Source: Saccharothrix sp. ST-888
Lineage (GTDB): Bacteria; Actinomycetota; Actinomycetes; Streptomycetales; Streptomycetaceae
Reading direction: 5' to 3'
Assembly: GCF_000955975.1 (NCBI RefSeq)
Contig: NZ_JYJF01000141.1
Coordinates: 1 to 15,161 of the forward strand
DNA length: 15,161 nucleotides
Shown: one piece after another, positions 14,801 through 15,161 of the stretch
Numbering within the stretch: position 1 is the stretch's first letter
Layout: every line of letters begins with the position of its first letter
Notes under the pieces: model-generated
The model's input: the letters and a program-made list of their open reading frames with translations, nothing else
Told to the model about the DNA's origin: nothing
Database searches by the model: none
Made by a program: the position numbers and the translations under genes

Positions 14801-15161
14801 TCCGCCCGGCCCTCAAGGACCTGCTGCAGAACCGCACCGAGCTGCGCCTCGGCGACTCGATGGAGTCCGAGATCGACCGCAAGGTCGCGCAGAACGTCCC
14901 GGCGAGCGCGCCGGGACGCGGTATCACCGCGGCCAAGCTGCACTTCCTGGCCGGTCTGCCGCGCCTGGACGGCTCGTCCAGCACGGAGGACCTCGGGGCC
15001 GGCGTGGCCGGCCTGGTCGAGGCGGTCAACGCCGCCTGGACCGGACCGCGCGCGCCGCAGGTGCGCATGCTGCCCGCCGTCCTGGACGGCCACGCGCTGC
15101 CCAAGGGCTTCGAGCACCCCGAGCTGGGTGTCGCCATCGGTGTGGACGAGACCGAGCTCGC
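11866..15161 (+). CDS. eccC: Type VII secretion ATPase EccC (FtsK/SpoIIIE family), 3' end outside window
   Basis: 1098 codons are present and the frame is open to the window edge. EccC is the membrane-anchored motor of the ESX/type VII complex. Two TM helices (about 39-56 and 64-84) follow a proline-rich start. The first ATPase domain has Walker A GATGSGKS (474-481), ADFKGG (505-510) and Walker B LLMIIDEF (D587, E588). A valine/glutamate-rich linker (about 720-735) leads to the second domain, with Walker A GGPRSGKS (829-836) and a Walker B-like LIIDGW in which glycine follows D939, suggesting weak or no hydrolysis. The last residues (GVAIGVDETEL) look like the start of a third domain. Start ATG overlaps the upstream frame. 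The long minus-strand open frame beneath it is a high-GC shadow. Confidence 0.95.
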   Translation, partial: MSVVTVKRPARAYPPVVPDEPVELVPPPELPRSGGEDWLMSLLPMLGMGGSAAFLFSPGAQGPMKMMGVLMIASTAGMAVAQVIKARKGGSAGTADERRDYLKYLQQMRRQVRRTAERQRGAQLFLHPEPDQLWSIVAEGRRLWERRPGDPDFAQIRLGRGPQQLSTPLVAPQTAPLDELEPLAAAAMKNFLTAHGTLQDLPLAVSLRAFYHITVCGDPDTVYGNVRAMIAQLTTLHSPDDLMVAVAAAPGAVDEWEWAKWLPHTQHRKDSDGAGSRRLIATGLGELEYLLENELAGRKGFSRDAVPSPDQPHIVVIMDGASVPPDSVLAGAEGVQGVTVIEVVPGEMDEPSGHLVISLTKDRLLLESASGASYSGAPDTLSAWQSEALARQLAPFRVSAGGDDGDPSLVSMDFTEMMSTGDPGAFDPARHWRPRPMAEKLRVPLGVGTNGEYVWLDIKEASLQGMGPHGMCVGATGSGKSEVLRTIVLALAVTHSSEVLNLVLADFKGGATFAGMAEMPHTAAVITNLEGEATLIDRMRDAIEGEMNRRQELLRAAGNYANINEYERARAAGAALDPLPSLLMIIDEFSELLTAKPDFIDLFIQIGRIGRSLGMHMLLASQRLEEGKLRGLDTFLSYRLGLRTFSAAESRAAIGVPDAYHLPPIPGVGYLKFGSDVMERFRAAYVSGPYRPPGQQRTSGGQVITAQPVLFTAAEVPIIEPVVEEVVEEVEEVDDSLLDTMLDVFVQRMIGQGPPAHQVWLAPLEEAPSIDGLVPPLQVTPERGLTSPEFGALGRLVVPVGIVDKPRDQRRDVLYQDYSGAAGHGLIVGGPRSGKSTLVRTMVAGFAVTHTPLETQFYLLDFGGGGFQSIAGLPHVGGVAGKLEQDKVRRLISEVQGVLNRREELFRTAGIDNIATYRTRRANGQLPDEQFGDVFLIIDGWLTFKQDYEALEPIISNIAQNGLGFGVHVILTAARYAEVRPALKDLLQNRTELRLGDSMESEIDRKVAQNVPASAPGRGITAAKLHFLAGLPRLDGSSSTEDLGAGVAGLVEAVNAAWTGPRAPQVRMLPAVLDGHALPKGFEHPELGVAIGVDETEL

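Noticed and set aside
11953..15117. A 1054-codon open frame on the minus strand
   Set aside because: It is antisense to eccC, whose frame shows FtsK/SpoIIIE Walker motifs, TM helices and domain order. The antisense translation is low-complexity and rich in R, G, H, Q and D, as expected of a high-GC shadow.
1..15161. CRISPR arrays, insertion sequences, tRNA genes or prophage genes
   Set aside because: No spaced direct repeats, transposase-like frames, tRNA cloverleaf or phage proteins were seen; the window looks like core chromosome.

Overview
The window is high-GC actinomycete DNA, almost certainly from a Streptomyces- or Kitasatospora-type chromosome. Strong third-codon GC, GTG and TTG starts, TAGRRT-type -10 boxes and the gene order rpsO-pnp-M16 peptidase-dapB-TPR protein-thyX-dapA-rnj all point there. 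These assignments rest on reading the translations; no database was searched.

Layout, right to left along the minus strand: eccD (type VII secretion channel, 9880-11337) stands alone behind its own terminator hairpin. Next come rpsO (S15) and pnp (PNPase), then an M16 zinc peptidase, dapB, a small two-TM TPR protein and thyX, closely packed. dapA and rnj (RNase J) follow. At the left edge, minus-strand promoter modules and a purine-rich leader look like the start of a ribosomal RNA operon whose 16S gene lies outside the window. On the plus strand, divergent from eccD, is a large eccC gene (type VII ATPase, from 11866) that runs off the right edge. A 1054-codon open frame antisense to it is only a shadow.

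Functional themes are RNA decay and ribosome supply (PNPase, RNase J, S15, rRNA leader), lysine/diaminopimelate synthesis (dapA, dapB), thymidylate synthesis (thyX), and two core parts of the type VII secretion machine (EccD, EccC).

The least expected signal is a related cassette of about 70-80 nt placed exactly in front of thyX, eccD and eccC. Each copy is an open frame that starts GTG-AGC-GAG, has an upstream purine-rich ribosome site, keeps a multiple-of-three length, and ends in a TGA overlapping the ATG of the main gene as ATGA. The control regions are also rich in RNA structure. There is an rnj terminator whose loop holds the -10 box of an rRNA promoter. Long hairpins lie in the dapA and rnj leaders. 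The rpsO leader has a hairpin whose loop can pair with the rpsO Shine-Dalgarno. A terminator-like dyad sits between the divergent eccD and eccC genes.
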